Positions 44,403-54,271 of a stretch of DNA of 62,281 nt are shown one piece after another; positions within the stretch are counted from its first letter, which is position 1, and the number at the start of each line of letters is the position of its first letter. The stretch is from Flavobacteriia bacterium (GTDB lineage: Bacteria > Bacteroidota > Bacteroidia > Flavobacteriales_D > Crocinitomicaceae), in contig RFQZ01000011.1 in assembly GCA_009924735.1 (NCBI GenBank), positions 1-62,281 of the forward strand. The letters run 5' to 3'. Made by a program: the position numbers and the translations under genes. The notes below the pieces were generated by a model that worked only from the letters and a program-made list of their open reading frames with translations, made no database searches and was not told the origin of the DNA.

Positions 44403-47400
44403 ATGCAATATACCCGAAATTTAATTCGCTCGCTTTTCATCTTTATTGGTTTTACCACAACGGTTGGATATGCACAATTGACCTGTGGCACAAGCATATC
44501 TACCCTTACCAACTCGCAATTGGGCGACATTCCAAGCAATGTTTCTTCTTACACTTTTGCAGCGGGTGTTTACAACATGCCCTACAATGTATTTATTGCC
44601 AAAACATCTGGGAATGGGCCAAACCTCTACCCTTATGGCAGTGTTTCGGTCTGGGTGGGAAAGGACAACAATGTGAATTTGGATTCTGTGGTGGTAGAAA
44701 TCACCTTCACCAGCGACGTTCTGGGTGTAATGTTGGACTTCGGTGCCATCAACAACAACTCTGACGGGGAGGAACAAATTCAACGGATTTACCCAAAACT
44801 TTCGAATGGACAGATATTAACCAATGGGGTTACGTATGTGTACCAACCCGGTGTACCCACGGGAACCGTTTCGGGAACCTATTTTGTAAATGGCAGCAAA
44901 ACCATCCGCGCGTATTCGGGTAATGCAGACGACGGGAGGTTGACCATTACAGCGACCACCCCTTTCAGAAAAATCAGGTTTACCCAAAAAGAAATTACTG
45001 CGCTCAGTGTATCTGGACCGAATGGAATTTTAATCAAGCGAATTTCCTACTGTCCTGCCATTCCAGACATTGCGGTCTCAAGAAACAATGTAAACATTGC
45101 CATGAATGGCACGGTACCTTATGGGACAACAGGATTTGGGTCTCCGGTAAGTAAAATCATTCAAATTTCTAACCAAGGAACGGCAAACCTAAACCTAAGC
45201 TCCCTATCACTCCAAAATGGCACCCATTGGAGCATCATGAACAATGTTGCGAATGTTGTCGCGCCTAACGATACCGTCTTTTTAACCGTCGATTTTAATC
45301 CTTCGGTGAGTGGTCCCTTAACGGACCAATTGCAAATTGTTTCCAACGATTGGAATGAAGGAACCTATCTTGTTAACTTAACGGGGACGGGCTTAACAGC
45401 GAACCTAATCGCCCAACACCAAAACATTTTGGTTCCTGAAAATGGCACCGTCAATGCGCCTTCAACCTATGTAGGTCTTTCCATTTTAGATTCCATTTAC
45501 CTTCAAAATACTGGCGTAAGCAATTTAATCCTTTCGGGCATCACCTTAAGCAACGGCACATTTTCCTCACAGAACCTTGGAAATTTAACTTTGGCACCTG
45601 GTGCAGGCACATGGTATGTGTATCAATTTACTCCCTCTGTGGTGGGAAACCAATCCGGAACCTTTACCGCCAATTCCAACGATCCTACCTCACCTTTCAT
45701 CCTTCAATTGCAAGGCATTGGAATCGCGCCAAGCAATGTACAACTCAACGCGTGCGAGAACCAGCTACCCCTCCTCTATCATGGGAATACCTATGCGAAT
45801 TCGGGGAATTACAACGAAATTGTTACCGGTGCAAATGGACACGATTCCTTGACCGTTCTAACGCTTTCCACGTTGCTAATTGACAGTACACAATCTTCGA
45901 TGGTTTATTGCTCGGCTGGTGCGCCTTACAACTGGAATGGACAATTACTCGCGGCCTCAGGAACTTATCAAGCGACCCTTACTGCCGTTAATGGATGTGA
46001 TTCAGTGGCGACCTTGTTTTTCACGGTTCAAACCAGCCTTCAAAACACGGTCAATGCCATGGTTTGCCAAGAAGACTTTCCCTATTTCTACGCTGGACAG
46101 CAAATCAACGCTGCTGGAACTTACATTTTTCACAATCCCACCCAGAACGGTTGTGATTCAATCGTAAACTATGTCGTAAGCGCCTATCCCATTCCAAGCA
46201 GTTTTCAAAACCTATCGGTTTGTGAGAATGATTTTCCCTTCTTTTGGAACGGCATGTCCATTCACCATATGGGCTCGTATTCATTTACAACTTCATCGGT
46301 GTCGACAGGTTGCGACAGCACAGCGCATGTAAACGTCGTCACCTTGCAAACAGACACGGTACACCAGAACATGACCTTACCCACCAGCGCCTTGCCTTAT
46401 GCATGGGGTGGACAACAGATAAATGCAGCGGGAACGTACACTTCGGTCCTTCAAAACATGATTGGCTGTGATTCTGTTCGTTACTTGCATTTGACGGTTA
46501 CGACGCCCACCATGGCACATTTAAATGTACTGTTTGAAGGGGTACAAGAGAACAATCCTGGAAACCACACCTTTCCAAACATCATCATTCAGTCGAGTGT
46601 AACCAAGAACATCACCCTTCAAAATACGGGATTCCAGACGCTTACAATTTCAGGGATTCAACTTTCAGGTGGGGAAGCCATCCTACAAAACGCGAACATT
46701 TTAACCATTCCAGGCGGAGGATCGGCTACGTTTCAGGTAAAGTTTCAACCCACAACCATCGGTGCCAAAAGCAATGTGATTACCATTTTTTCAAACGATT
46801 TAAACAACCCACAATTTGTCATTCACTGCAATTACAACGCAATCAACGGACCTTCTCCAGACATCCGATGCTTATACAACAACAATTTCCTTGTAAACGG
46901 AGCAAACCTAAACCTACCGAACGTAAACATTCCTTTTGGCACACCCTACGCCTTCCTCTTTGAAGTAAAAAACATCGGTCAAGCCATTCTGAACATCAGT
47001 TCCATTACATGTTCGAACGGATCCGTGAATCCAAACTACAACCACCAGATGGTATCGAACGCATCGCAGTTTATCGCCACCACTTTTAATCCGATTGCTT
47101 CCGGATTACAGACCTTCAACATCGTAGTTAATTCAAACGATGCCAACGAACCTGCTTTTCTTATCCCCGTCCGGGTAAATGTAATGGTCCCAGCCCTGCC
47201 CCAACCTGAAATCCAAGCATTAGAATCAGGCGTAAACATTTTGACCCAATCTACCTTGAATTTCAATTCCACTTCGGTGGGACAGTACGCGAGCATGTTT
47301 CTTCAAATCAAAAACATAGGTACAGCCAATTTAAACCTAACGAATATCCAATTCACCAACGCTGTCTTTTCGCTTGTTGGAAATTTACCACCGGTACTTG

Positions 47401-50210
47401 TCCCTAACCAATCGGTAAACTTAAACTTGCGATACACCCCCATTCAAATTGGAAATGCAAGCTCGAATCTATTGATTTCAAATAACGATGCCAACGAAAA
47501 TCCATTCATCCTTTATTTAACCGGTACTGCGCTTCATCCTACCTTACCCAATTGTACCCAATGCAATTCATTGTCTGTAAACTCCAATCCCAAGCACAAA
47601 GCTGAATGGGTTGATGTTATGCCAACCTTTGAGTGGCAGCACGAAGAAGGCGCAGGAATTGCCTATTACCAAGTGATTGTAACCAAAATTAGTGGAAACG
47701 GTGCTTCAAATAACCCCGTAGCGGTTAATGGAAATTTCACAAACACGGTAAACCATCCCACCACCTCTGTAAATGCAAAGCTACAGATGTCGAATGCGTT
47801 GTCCCACAATAGCGAATACATGTGGTTTGTGACCGCATACACCTCAAGTGGTATGCCTATCAGCTGTTTTACACGAACTTTCAAAACCATTCCTGTACCA
47901 AACATTATCCCACTCACCTGTTCACACCCTCCAGGCGTAGCCCCTTTTGGAACCAAGATTGGCGCGGTGAGTAATGTACCCATTTATAAAAATGGTGGCT
48001 GTGAGCATGGTGTTTACAACAAATGCAGTACGCTGATCCCAAGTCAGAGTGGATGGAGCTATGGTTGGCAATGCGTAGAATTGCCGTCGAGGTATTACAA
48101 AACCAAGTACCTCATCAATTGCAGTGGCGGAAATGGGAAGGACTATTTCGATGTCCATGTCCAAGGCAATCGAAAAGGATTTAGACAACTGGTGAATAAC
48201 CTTACCACCTCTGCTCCTCAACCAGACGACATCATTACGTTTATGCGTGCGGATCCAAACTCTGCGGGACATGTGGCGCTGATTCACAAGTTTACCCCTG
48301 CATTTAGCGCAAATACACAGAATTACACCTTGAAAATCTTCCAAGAAAATTGGGGAAGCAATCTTTCACAACATTTAAGTTACGATTTGCCCTTGAAATT
48401 CATCAATGGAAAATGGAAAGCAAGTTCGAGTTACCCAACGACGCGTGGATGGGTACGTGCCAAACCTGAGGTTATTTCTCCAGGAGCAAACAACGCCATT
48501 CCGACGATTGTCACCACTACCCCCAGTTTCACTTGGGCCAAGCATAACAACATCAAAGGCTACAAGGTTAAATTGTATCGTTTGGTAGGAAGTTGTTATC
48601 AAATCGTAGGAAGCCCTATACAAATCACAGGTAACCACTTCAGCGGGCAAGGATTCCCAGCTTTGGTTCCCGGCGCTACCTACAAGTGGACGGTAGAGAA
48701 CATCTTTTATAACAATGGCGCCACCTATTTTGCGGGAACCTCAATCCCTTCCTCGGCTGTAAAATCAGTGTTGAGCGACAATTACTATTTCAAAGTGGCA
48801 AATTCTGCAGTAGCAACGAATCCACAAGGGAATGTAAATGTCGCAGGCGGCAATTTATCACAGATTTTCATACAAACCATTGCCTCTCCGGTAAATGGCA
48901 GCGAGGTGTTTTATAAAAATGATGAAGATTGGTTGTACCTCGAATCTACCCATGGGAATGGGACTGCAGACATCCTTCAAGAATTTACCCCCATGGCTGG
49001 AGATTCTATGCGCATCGAAAGAACCGGATACCTTCCTTTGCAGTTTCAAGTCACGAATCGAATGCTCAACGAAAAAATGCTGATCCCAATGTTGGAGACG
49101 CATCCAAGCATCGTTTTCAAAGTGGAACACCTTTCTCAGCGGGAAGAAAACACAGCGATCTTAAAAATCACTGGTAAAAACTTCACTGGATATAAAATTG
49201 CCATGGAGGGCGATTTCGTCACACCAGAATTCACCCCTTGGGATAGCATTCAATACCTTGACCTTCACGAAGGAATGAATTACTTTGAATTTATGGTGTT
49301 CAATGAACAGGATACAATACTCATCTCGGATAAATGGTTGAATGTAAATCCTGCGGAAGAAAAGCTGAACGTTTTCTACCATGCCCGAAACAAAGCCGCT
49401 TATGATGTGTATGTTGATGGAGATTTGGTACAATCTGGAAAATCCGATGGGGTTCTTTCCTTGCCAGTAAGTTCTTACAATGTAACGTTTCATGCGTTTG
49501 GTTACGCTCCTCTGCGCTTCAACATCGACAGCGATACGCTATTGACTTTGGCACCTGAAAAATCGAGTACACAATGGTTTGATACCCTCGTTATGAATGG
49601 AGAGGCACGTGGACATTACCTCGGCGGAAACCTAAGTGTGGATTTGGCAGCCAATACCTACATGCACATCGGAAAAACAGAAGCAAAACCAGATTCAACC
49701 TACCAAACCTGGAGTGAAACGTTGCTTTTGAGTGAAAACCAAAGTGCGTATACGGTTTCATGGATTTTGGATTACCCGAGCCTTCCGGAAGCCTTCTTGG
49801 TGAAAGTTGTAACCAATGGAAATGTGGTTTACCTCAACGGCAATCAGTTTGGGGACAGCATTGTGTTCGACAGGGCTTACCAAGTGTTAAAACTCGTGGG
49901 ATGGAAAAATTCCGCAGAGGTGACTTTGGTCCAAGGAAACATGGAATCCAACGCTTCGGAACCTGAGGATTTCGTGGTATTCCCCAATCCAAGTTCAGAA
50001 GCAACGGTGTATGTGTATTTGAAAGACCTTTCCGAGGGACAAACCTTACAAATCTACGATCTCAAAGGAAACATGGTCAACACCATCACGCTCCAAGGGA
50101 ATGGAAAAGAAATTTCCGATGTGGAGATTGCACTGTTGCCGAAGGGAATTTACTTCTTTGAAGTGAAGATAGACGGCACCCGAAATGTAAGGACTTTCGT
50201 TAAGATGTAA
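44403..50210 (+). CDS. Giant multidomain surface protein with CHAP amidase/peptidase domain and T9SS sorting domain
   Basis: 1935 residues. Approximate order: signal peptide (1-24); unassigned N-terminal domain (25-215); two choice-of-anchor-D/ASH Ig modules (219-440); four related ~70-residue modules each with a GCDSV-like motif (447-700); three more ASH modules (706-1045); FN3-like module (1050-1165); CHAP domain (about 1195-1335) with C1224 (WQCVE), H1290 (GHVAL) and E1315-N1316 (FQENW); another Ig-like module; a beta-rich tail; T9SS domain from about 1855 (FVVFPNPSSE). CHAP domains cleave peptidoglycan peptides or act as amidases. The CHAP catalytic triad appears intact, so this may be a surface-exposed wall-cleaving enzyme on an adhesive stalk. 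Confidence 0.85.
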   Translation: MQYTRNLIRSLFIFIGFTTTVGYAQLTCGTSISTLTNSQLGDIPSNVSSYTFAAGVYNMPYNVFIAKTSGNGPNLYPYGSVSVWVGKDNNVNLDSVVVEITFTSDVLGVMLDFGAINNNSDGEEQIQRIYPKLSNGQILTNGVTYVYQPGVPTGTVSGTYFVNGSKTIRAYSGNADDGRLTITATTPFRKIRFTQKEITALSVSGPNGILIKRISYCPAIPDIAVSRNNVNIAMNGTVPYGTTGFGSPVSKIIQISNQGTANLNLSSLSLQNGTHWSIMNNVANVVAPNDTVFLTVDFNPSVSGPLTDQLQIVSNDWNEGTYLVNLTGTGLTANLIAQHQNILVPENGTVNAPSTYVGLSILDSIYLQNTGVSNLILSGITLSNGTFSSQNLGNLTLAPGAGTWYVYQFTPSVVGNQSGTFTANSNDPTSPFILQLQGIGIAPSNVQLNACENQLPLLYHGNTYANSGNYNEIVTGANGHDSLTVLTLSTLLIDSTQSSMVYCSAGAPYNWNGQLLAASGTYQATLTAVNGCDSVATLFFTVQTSLQNTVNAMVCQEDFPYFYAGQQINAAGTYIFHNPTQNGCDSIVNYVVSAYPIPSSFQNLSVCENDFPFFWNGMSIHHMGSYSFTTSSVSTGCDSTAHVNVVTLQTDTVHQNMTLPTSALPYAWGGQQINAAGTYTSVLQNMIGCDSVRYLHLTVTTPTMAHLNVLFEGVQENNPGNHTFPNIIIQSSVTKNITLQNTGFQTLTISGIQLSGGEAILQNANILTIPGGGSATFQVKFQPTTIGAKSNVITIFSNDLNNPQFVIHCNYNAINGPSPDIRCLYNNNFLVNGANLNLPNVNIPFGTPYAFLFEVKNIGQAILNISSITCSNGSVNPNYNHQMVSNASQFIATTFNPIASGLQTFNIVVNSNDANEPAFLIPVRVNVMVPALPQPEIQALESGVNILTQSTLNFNSTSVGQYASMFLQIKNIGTANLNLTNIQFTNAVFSLVGNLPPVLVPNQSVNLNLRYTPIQIGNASSNLLISNNDANENPFILYLTGTALHPTLPNCTQCNSLSVNSNPKHKAEWVDVMPTFEWQHEEGAGIAYYQVIVTKISGNGASNNPVAVNGNFTNTVNHPTTSVNAKLQMSNALSHNSEYMWFVTAYTSSGMPISCFTRTFKTIPVPNIIPLTCSHPPGVAPFGTKIGAVSNVPIYKNGGCEHGVYNKCSTLIPSQSGWSYGWQCVELPSRYYKTKYLINCSGGNGKDYFDVHVQGNRKGFRQLVNNLTTSAPQPDDIITFMRADPNSAGHVALIHKFTPAFSANTQNYTLKIFQENWGSNLSQHLSYDLPLKFINGKWKASSSYPTTRGWVRAKPEVISPGANNAIPTIVTTTPSFTWAKHNNIKGYKVKLYRLVGSCYQIVGSPIQITGNHFSGQGFPALVPGATYKWTVENIFYNNGATYFAGTSIPSSAVKSVLSDNYYFKVANSAVATNPQGNVNVAGGNLSQIFIQTIASPVNGSEVFYKNDEDWLYLESTHGNGTADILQEFTPMAGDSMRIERTGYLPLQFQVTNRMLNEKMLIPMLETHPSIVFKVEHLSQREENTAILKITGKNFTGYKIAMEGDFVTPEFTPWDSIQYLDLHEGMNYFEFMVFNEQDTILISDKWLNVNPAEEKLNVFYHARNKAAYDVYVDGDLVQSGKSDGVLSLPVSSYNVTFHAFGYAPLRFNIDSDTLLTLAPEKSSTQWFDTLVMNGEARGHYLGGNLSVDLAANTYMHIGKTEAKPDSTYQTWSETLLLSENQSAYTVSWILDYPSLPEAFLVKVVTNGNVVYLNGNQFGDSIVFDRAYQVLKLVGWKNSAEVTLVQGNMESNASEPEDFVVFPNPSSEATVYVYLKDLSEGQTLQIYDLKGNMVNTITLQGNGKEISDVEIALLPKGIYFFEVKIDGTRNVRTFVKM

Positions 50211-50648
50211 TTACTTCCAGTAGACCAGGATCAAAGCTGAAACAATCAAAGTGAGCAGGTTGCCTAAGGTGTCAGAAAAGAAAACTTTCCAACTTTTACC
50301 ATCCATCGAAATGCGATGTAAATCCTGGGGAATGTAAAACCCCACCCATGTAAACAAGGCACTCATCATGGCGGCGATGAAGGGTGGAACAAACGCCTCC
50401 TCGTAACCCCAAGACCTTGGGTCCCATGCTGCGATGTTGTGTGAAAAAACAAAAGCCATTAAAAAAGTTCCTGCCAAACGGATTGAAATGCTGATCAAAC
50501 ATTGAGAAACCGATTGCGCTGTCACAGGGTCTTTTTTACTTTGATTTATTTGTTTGAATAAAAATACATGCCATAAGGTTCCAATGATAAAACTGGATAA
50601 TGCGGCCGTGACAATGGCAAATGCATTCAGATGAAGCTGGGGTTCCAT
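50211..50648 (-). CDS. DUF1761 family four-helix membrane protein
   Basis: 145 residues with four predicted membrane helices (AIVTAALSSFIIGTLWHVFLF; ISIRLAGTFLMAFVFSHNI; FIAAMMSALFTWVGFYIPQ; LGNLLTLIVSALILVYWK). The spacing and the GTLWH/RLAGTFLMAF features fit DUF1761, an uncharacterised inner-membrane family. It is convergent with the CHAP protein gene, with no bases between stop codons. Confidence 0.72.
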   Translation of the reverse strand: MEPQLHLNAFAIVTAALSSFIIGTLWHVFLFKQINQSKKDPVTAQSVSQCLISISIRLAGTFLMAFVFSHNIAAWDPRSWGYEEAFVPPFIAAMMSALFTWVGFYIPQDLHRISMDGKSWKVFFSDTLGNLLTLIVSALILVYWK

Positions 50649-50700
50649 GACAGATTAATCTTAATCCAAATAAACTAATGAATGAATTGGTCTAATCGAT

Positions 50701-51954
50701 TTAAAGTCCGTTTGCGGCTTTACGGTTGTTTAGGTCAAGGTAAAGGGCTTCAAACTTCTCCTTTAACTTTCTGTCTTTGTTAGACAAATCCAATTGTGCT
50801 AAGGCAGCAAACGCTGCTTCTCCATTTTTTGAATCTCTCAATGCAAAGTAGCACTCCAAAAGGTTGAAGTAAATGGAAATCGTGATGTCTTTGTCGATGC
50901 GCGCTTTTTTATCCATAACATCCGATTCGAGCAATGTTTGCTTAAACGTATTTACCGCAGCCGTTAATTTCTCATTTGCCAAAGTTGGATTTGAAGTCAA
51001 AGATTTAAGTCCTAAAGTTGCGTTGTTATACGCTTCGGTTACGTCTGGATACGCATCATTTTTTGATTTCACATAATCCAAAGAAGTTACCCTTGTGGTT
51101 ACTTCATAGGCAATGCGGTCATTCACCAAGTGGTTGATAAACTTTAGGTTTTCTTTCAATAAAGCTTCTTCGGTAGATTTCACTAAGAAGGAAAAATCGC
51201 TGGAAGGGGCCGTTTTAGATGATGGTGACTTGTAGGTTTTGAAATTGGTTAATTCAGATGGGGTAACGAAATAAATTTCTTGGTTGTTTGCGCCTGTCAC
51301 ACGAACAGACATTGGGCAACGGTAGGTGAACTCGATGTAGTAATAGGTAACATTGGTGGTCGTTGACACATTGTTTACCCTAGAAACCTCTTGTTTCACT
51401 TCGGATTTGATCACTGGCTGAGAATTTTCAAATCCCTGGATGTTTACAACATACGTAAGTCCGTTTCCTTGTGCTTTGGTAAAACCATCTAAAAATAAAT
51501 AGGTTGAAGCCAATGAAGCATAATCGTAGGTTGTTTTCAGTTTAGGAGCGGCAACGCTGCGACGGGAAGGTTGTGCTACGTATTCTTTAACCGGCTTGTT
51601 GTTCTCGTTCAACAATTGCTTTTCGATGATTTTTGTCGCGGTGGACTTTGTATTGTAAGCTTCCATTGCTTTTGCATAGTTGTCATCCGCAGCTTTTTGA
51701 CGCGCTGGATAATCTTGCATTTGACGTTGGTAATCCGCTTCTGCCAATGCTTTTTCTGCTTCGTAATCCGCTTGCAATTTAGCATTTTCTGCATCCGCTG
51801 CGGAGGTAATCATTGAATAATAGCTATCCACCTTTGGTGAGATTGGGTTGGTTGGCAATTTTACGTAGGTATAGGTAACATCCTCAGATTTTACAGATTG
51901 AGAAAAAGAAATCCCTACAAAAGCTAACATTAGAAAAAAGAAAATTTTATTCAT
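50701..51954 (-). CDS. Exported coiled-coil protein, function unknown
   Basis: 417 residues from MNKIFFFLMLAFVGISFSQ; an ATG 11 codons upstream is unlikely because the leader then precedes the signal peptide. A coiled coil at about 45-100 is Ala/Glu/Gln-rich (EAEKALAEADYQRQMQDYPARQKAAD). A beta-rich middle contains YIEFTYRCPMSVRVTGANNQEIYF, and the C-terminal half is helical and TPR-like (NLLECYFALRDSKNGEAAFAALAQL). I do not recognise a named family; it appears to be a Bacteroidota periplasmic or surface protein. An exact -7 box lies 53 bases upstream of the start. Confidence 0.65.
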   Translation of the reverse strand: MNKIFFFLMLAFVGISFSQSVKSEDVTYTYVKLPTNPISPKVDSYYSMITSAADAENAKLQADYEAEKALAEADYQRQMQDYPARQKAADDNYAKAMEAYNTKSTATKIIEKQLLNENNKPVKEYVAQPSRRSVAAPKLKTTYDYASLASTYLFLDGFTKAQGNGLTYVVNIQGFENSQPVIKSEVKQEVSRVNNVSTTTNVTYYYIEFTYRCPMSVRVTGANNQEIYFVTPSELTNFKTYKSPSSKTAPSSDFSFLVKSTEEALLKENLKFINHLVNDRIAYEVTTRVTSLDYVKSKNDAYPDVTEAYNNATLGLKSLTSNPTLANEKLTAAVNTFKQTLLESDVMDKKARIDKDITISIYFNLLECYFALRDSKNGEAAFAALAQLDLSNKDRKLKEKFEALYLDLNNRKAANGL

Positions 51955-52006
51955 CTTAAAAATTTGTTTCAAATTAAAATCAATCACACCACTCGGCGAA
52001 TCAGGT

Positions 52007-52015
52007 GCAAAGTTA
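52007..52015 (-). promoter_or_regulatory. -7 box for the exported coiled-coil protein gene
   Basis: The minus strand reads TAACTTTGC, an exact match to TAnnTTTGC. A matching -33 TTTG is not evident. The implied leader is about 45-50 bases. Confidence 0.55.
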
Positions 52016-52209
52016 TTTTATTTTTAATAAAAGGATTGGGGTTTGAGTGATTTAAGACAAACTTAACAAACATCATCGACGCGATGCATTTTTGAAATGC
52101 GATTTATATGTACTGGCAAAGGAAAATAATGGGCGTTATTATTTACGTTTCCTTAATTTTCTCCTAATCTTCAATCGCTGGTCTTTAGCTAATTTGGCCA
52201 AAAAAAAAC

Positions 52210-54201
52210 ATGAAGCACTTTACCTTACTTTTGGCTTTGTTCTTGGCTTTTCCATTCTTCGCACAAAACAATGTTGGTCCAGGAAACTGTCTTGATTTCA
52301 CCGCAAACATCAACAATGCCAACCACGTAAACATGGGCGCGTTAAGCTGGCTTAATACCAACGACTTTACCATTGAATGTTGGATGAAAGTAAATTCAGT
52401 GTTTGATGACGAGTCCTTTTTCAGCAATAAAAACTGGGCAAATGGCAACAACACAGGCTTTGTCTTTGACGTTCAAGACAACGGGAATAACATGAAATTC
52501 AATTTCAAAGACCCCACCAATCCTCGTAAAGATTTGACTGTTGCCGTCAATGTCCTCAACCGCGATTGGTTTCACTTTGCAGGCACCTACAAACGTGGCG
52601 GGTTTTTCGTAGTGTACATCAATGGGGTGGCAAAAGACAGTTTAAATGTTTCTTCCATCACAGGGTCTTTCGCCAGTCAATACACCTACAAACTAGGCCA
52701 AGACGGTACAGGAAACTACACCTACAATGGTGGCAATCCTCGTTACAATGGTAAAATTGATGAGTTTAGGATTTGGTCGAACGTTCGCACACCTCAACAA
52801 ATTCGCGACAACATGTGTCATTCATTGACAGGATCGGAGCCTTCCCTATATGCTTATTACAACTGTAACGAAGCACCCAATGCAAATTTGAACGACCTTA
52901 CTGCCAACAACAACGACGGCATTTGGGTAAACAGTGTAAACGCCAACTACACCCTTTCCGGCGCCCCCATCGGTGCTTCATCGGTGAATAAATACGGTGC
53001 AAGTTTAACTGCGGATTCACTTCAAATTGCTACCGCGGCAGGACTCTTCAAAATAAAAGATTTCAATGCCCTCACCGGCATCCACTTGTATACCGTTGGA
53101 AGTACGCCGACGCTTTCGAATGGCCTAAACAATCTGCCAGGAAATACGACCTATTTCGGCGTATATGTTTGTGATACCAATAACAGTGTTACCTACACCT
53201 CAAAATATGATTACACAGGTTTTGCCTCAGCAACCAACGACGAGAACAACCTCATTCTTTTCAACCGAGTAAAAAATGACGTTCAACCTTGGGCCAATTG
53301 CATGGCTGTACAGAATGCCGCGTTAAATCAAATGATGAAAATAAATGTAAAAACCCGAAGGGAATACCTGCTTGGAACCACCACGGGATTGACCTGTCAG
53401 AGTACCGATTCCATCTATTTGGTTAGCGCTACGCCTACTTCTGCGAACATTGCTTGGCAATCCGCAGGAAACCACTGGAATGTACTTTGGGGCGTTCAGG
53501 GTTTCAATTTGAACAGTGGTACCGCGATCAACAATACCACAACAAATCCTTACAACTTTACCAACCTAGCTTCAGGTGTTACCTATGAAATGTATGTACA
53601 AGACACTTGTCAAGGAACGGGCGCTGGCATTTGGATGGGACCTTTTTCATTCTCGGGTGAGGTTTGCATGAATCCGAGCCAATTGAATGCCATCAACCTT
53701 ACAGGTTCTGCAGCTACCCTGACCTGGACAAACAATACGCCTTCTGCTTCGACTTTCGACATCGAGTGGGGATTGCCTGGCTTTACCCAAGGAACAGGAA
53801 TTCCAGTAAATGGGGTGAATTTACCTTACACCTTGAACGGACTCGGCGCAAACACAAGTTATGCGTACTACGTACGTACCGTTTGTGGACAAAACAACAC
53901 CAGCGGATGGGCAGGACCTTTCGTGTTCACCACTACAAACAATGCAGGAATCTCAACAGAAACCATGGGCTTCAAGGTATATCCAAATCCTTTCAAGCAA
54001 TCATTCACGCTTCAATACCCCGAAGGAAGAACCTTTGACTGCAGCCTAAAAAATGTTTTGGGACAAGAAGTTCCTTTTGCCGTGAAAAACAATGGAGTCG
54101 GCGTAAGCACAATCGAAGTATTGTCAGAATGTACCGGCATGTACATCCTTGAAATTCTTACCGAAGGAGGAAAGGTGGTTACAAGGATGACCAAAGATTA
54201 A
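52210..54201 (+). CDS. LamG/concanavalin-like surface protein with FN3 and T9SS domains
   Basis: 663 residues. Signal peptide MKHFTLLLALFLAFPFFAQ. A LamG-like jelly roll (about 25-235) includes FTIECWMKVNS, WFHFAGTYKRGGFFVVYINGVAKDS and GKIDEFRIWSNVRTPQQIRDNM, the standard LamG_3 pattern. A linker and two FN3 modules (about 395-575, SATPTSANIAWQSAGNHWNVLWG; GSAATLTWTNNTPSASTFDIEWG) follow, then a T9SS domain (FKVYPNPFKQSFTLQYPEG). No enzyme domain is visible. It is probably a carbohydrate- or protein-binding adhesin. The gene stands alone between the coiled-coil protein and the phosphodiesterase. Confidence 0.87.
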   Translation: MKHFTLLLALFLAFPFFAQNNVGPGNCLDFTANINNANHVNMGALSWLNTNDFTIECWMKVNSVFDDESFFSNKNWANGNNTGFVFDVQDNGNNMKFNFKDPTNPRKDLTVAVNVLNRDWFHFAGTYKRGGFFVVYINGVAKDSLNVSSITGSFASQYTYKLGQDGTGNYTYNGGNPRYNGKIDEFRIWSNVRTPQQIRDNMCHSLTGSEPSLYAYYNCNEAPNANLNDLTANNNDGIWVNSVNANYTLSGAPIGASSVNKYGASLTADSLQIATAAGLFKIKDFNALTGIHLYTVGSTPTLSNGLNNLPGNTTYFGVYVCDTNNSVTYTSKYDYTGFASATNDENNLILFNRVKNDVQPWANCMAVQNAALNQMMKINVKTRREYLLGTTTGLTCQSTDSIYLVSATPTSANIAWQSAGNHWNVLWGVQGFNLNSGTAINNTTTNPYNFTNLASGVTYEMYVQDTCQGTGAGIWMGPFSFSGEVCMNPSQLNAINLTGSAATLTWTNNTPSASTFDIEWGLPGFTQGTGIPVNGVNLPYTLNGLGANTSYAYYVRTVCGQNNTSGWAGPFVFTTTNNAGISTETMGFKVYPNPFKQSFTLQYPEGRTFDCSLKNVLGQEVPFAVKNNGVGVSTIEVLSECTGMYILEILTEGGKVVTRMTKD

Positions 54202-54246
54202 TGACATTCTTAATTTAGGATTAACATTCCTTCGCTTTTTAACAAA

Positions 54247-54254
54247 TAAATTTG
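54247..54254 (+). promoter_or_regulatory. -7 box of the NPP-type phosphodiesterase gene
   Basis: TAAATTTG matches TAnnTTTG exactly, 17 bases before the ATG at 54272. No good -33 element is seen. Confidence 0.5.
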
Positions 54255-54271
54255 ACCAAATAATTTAACCT

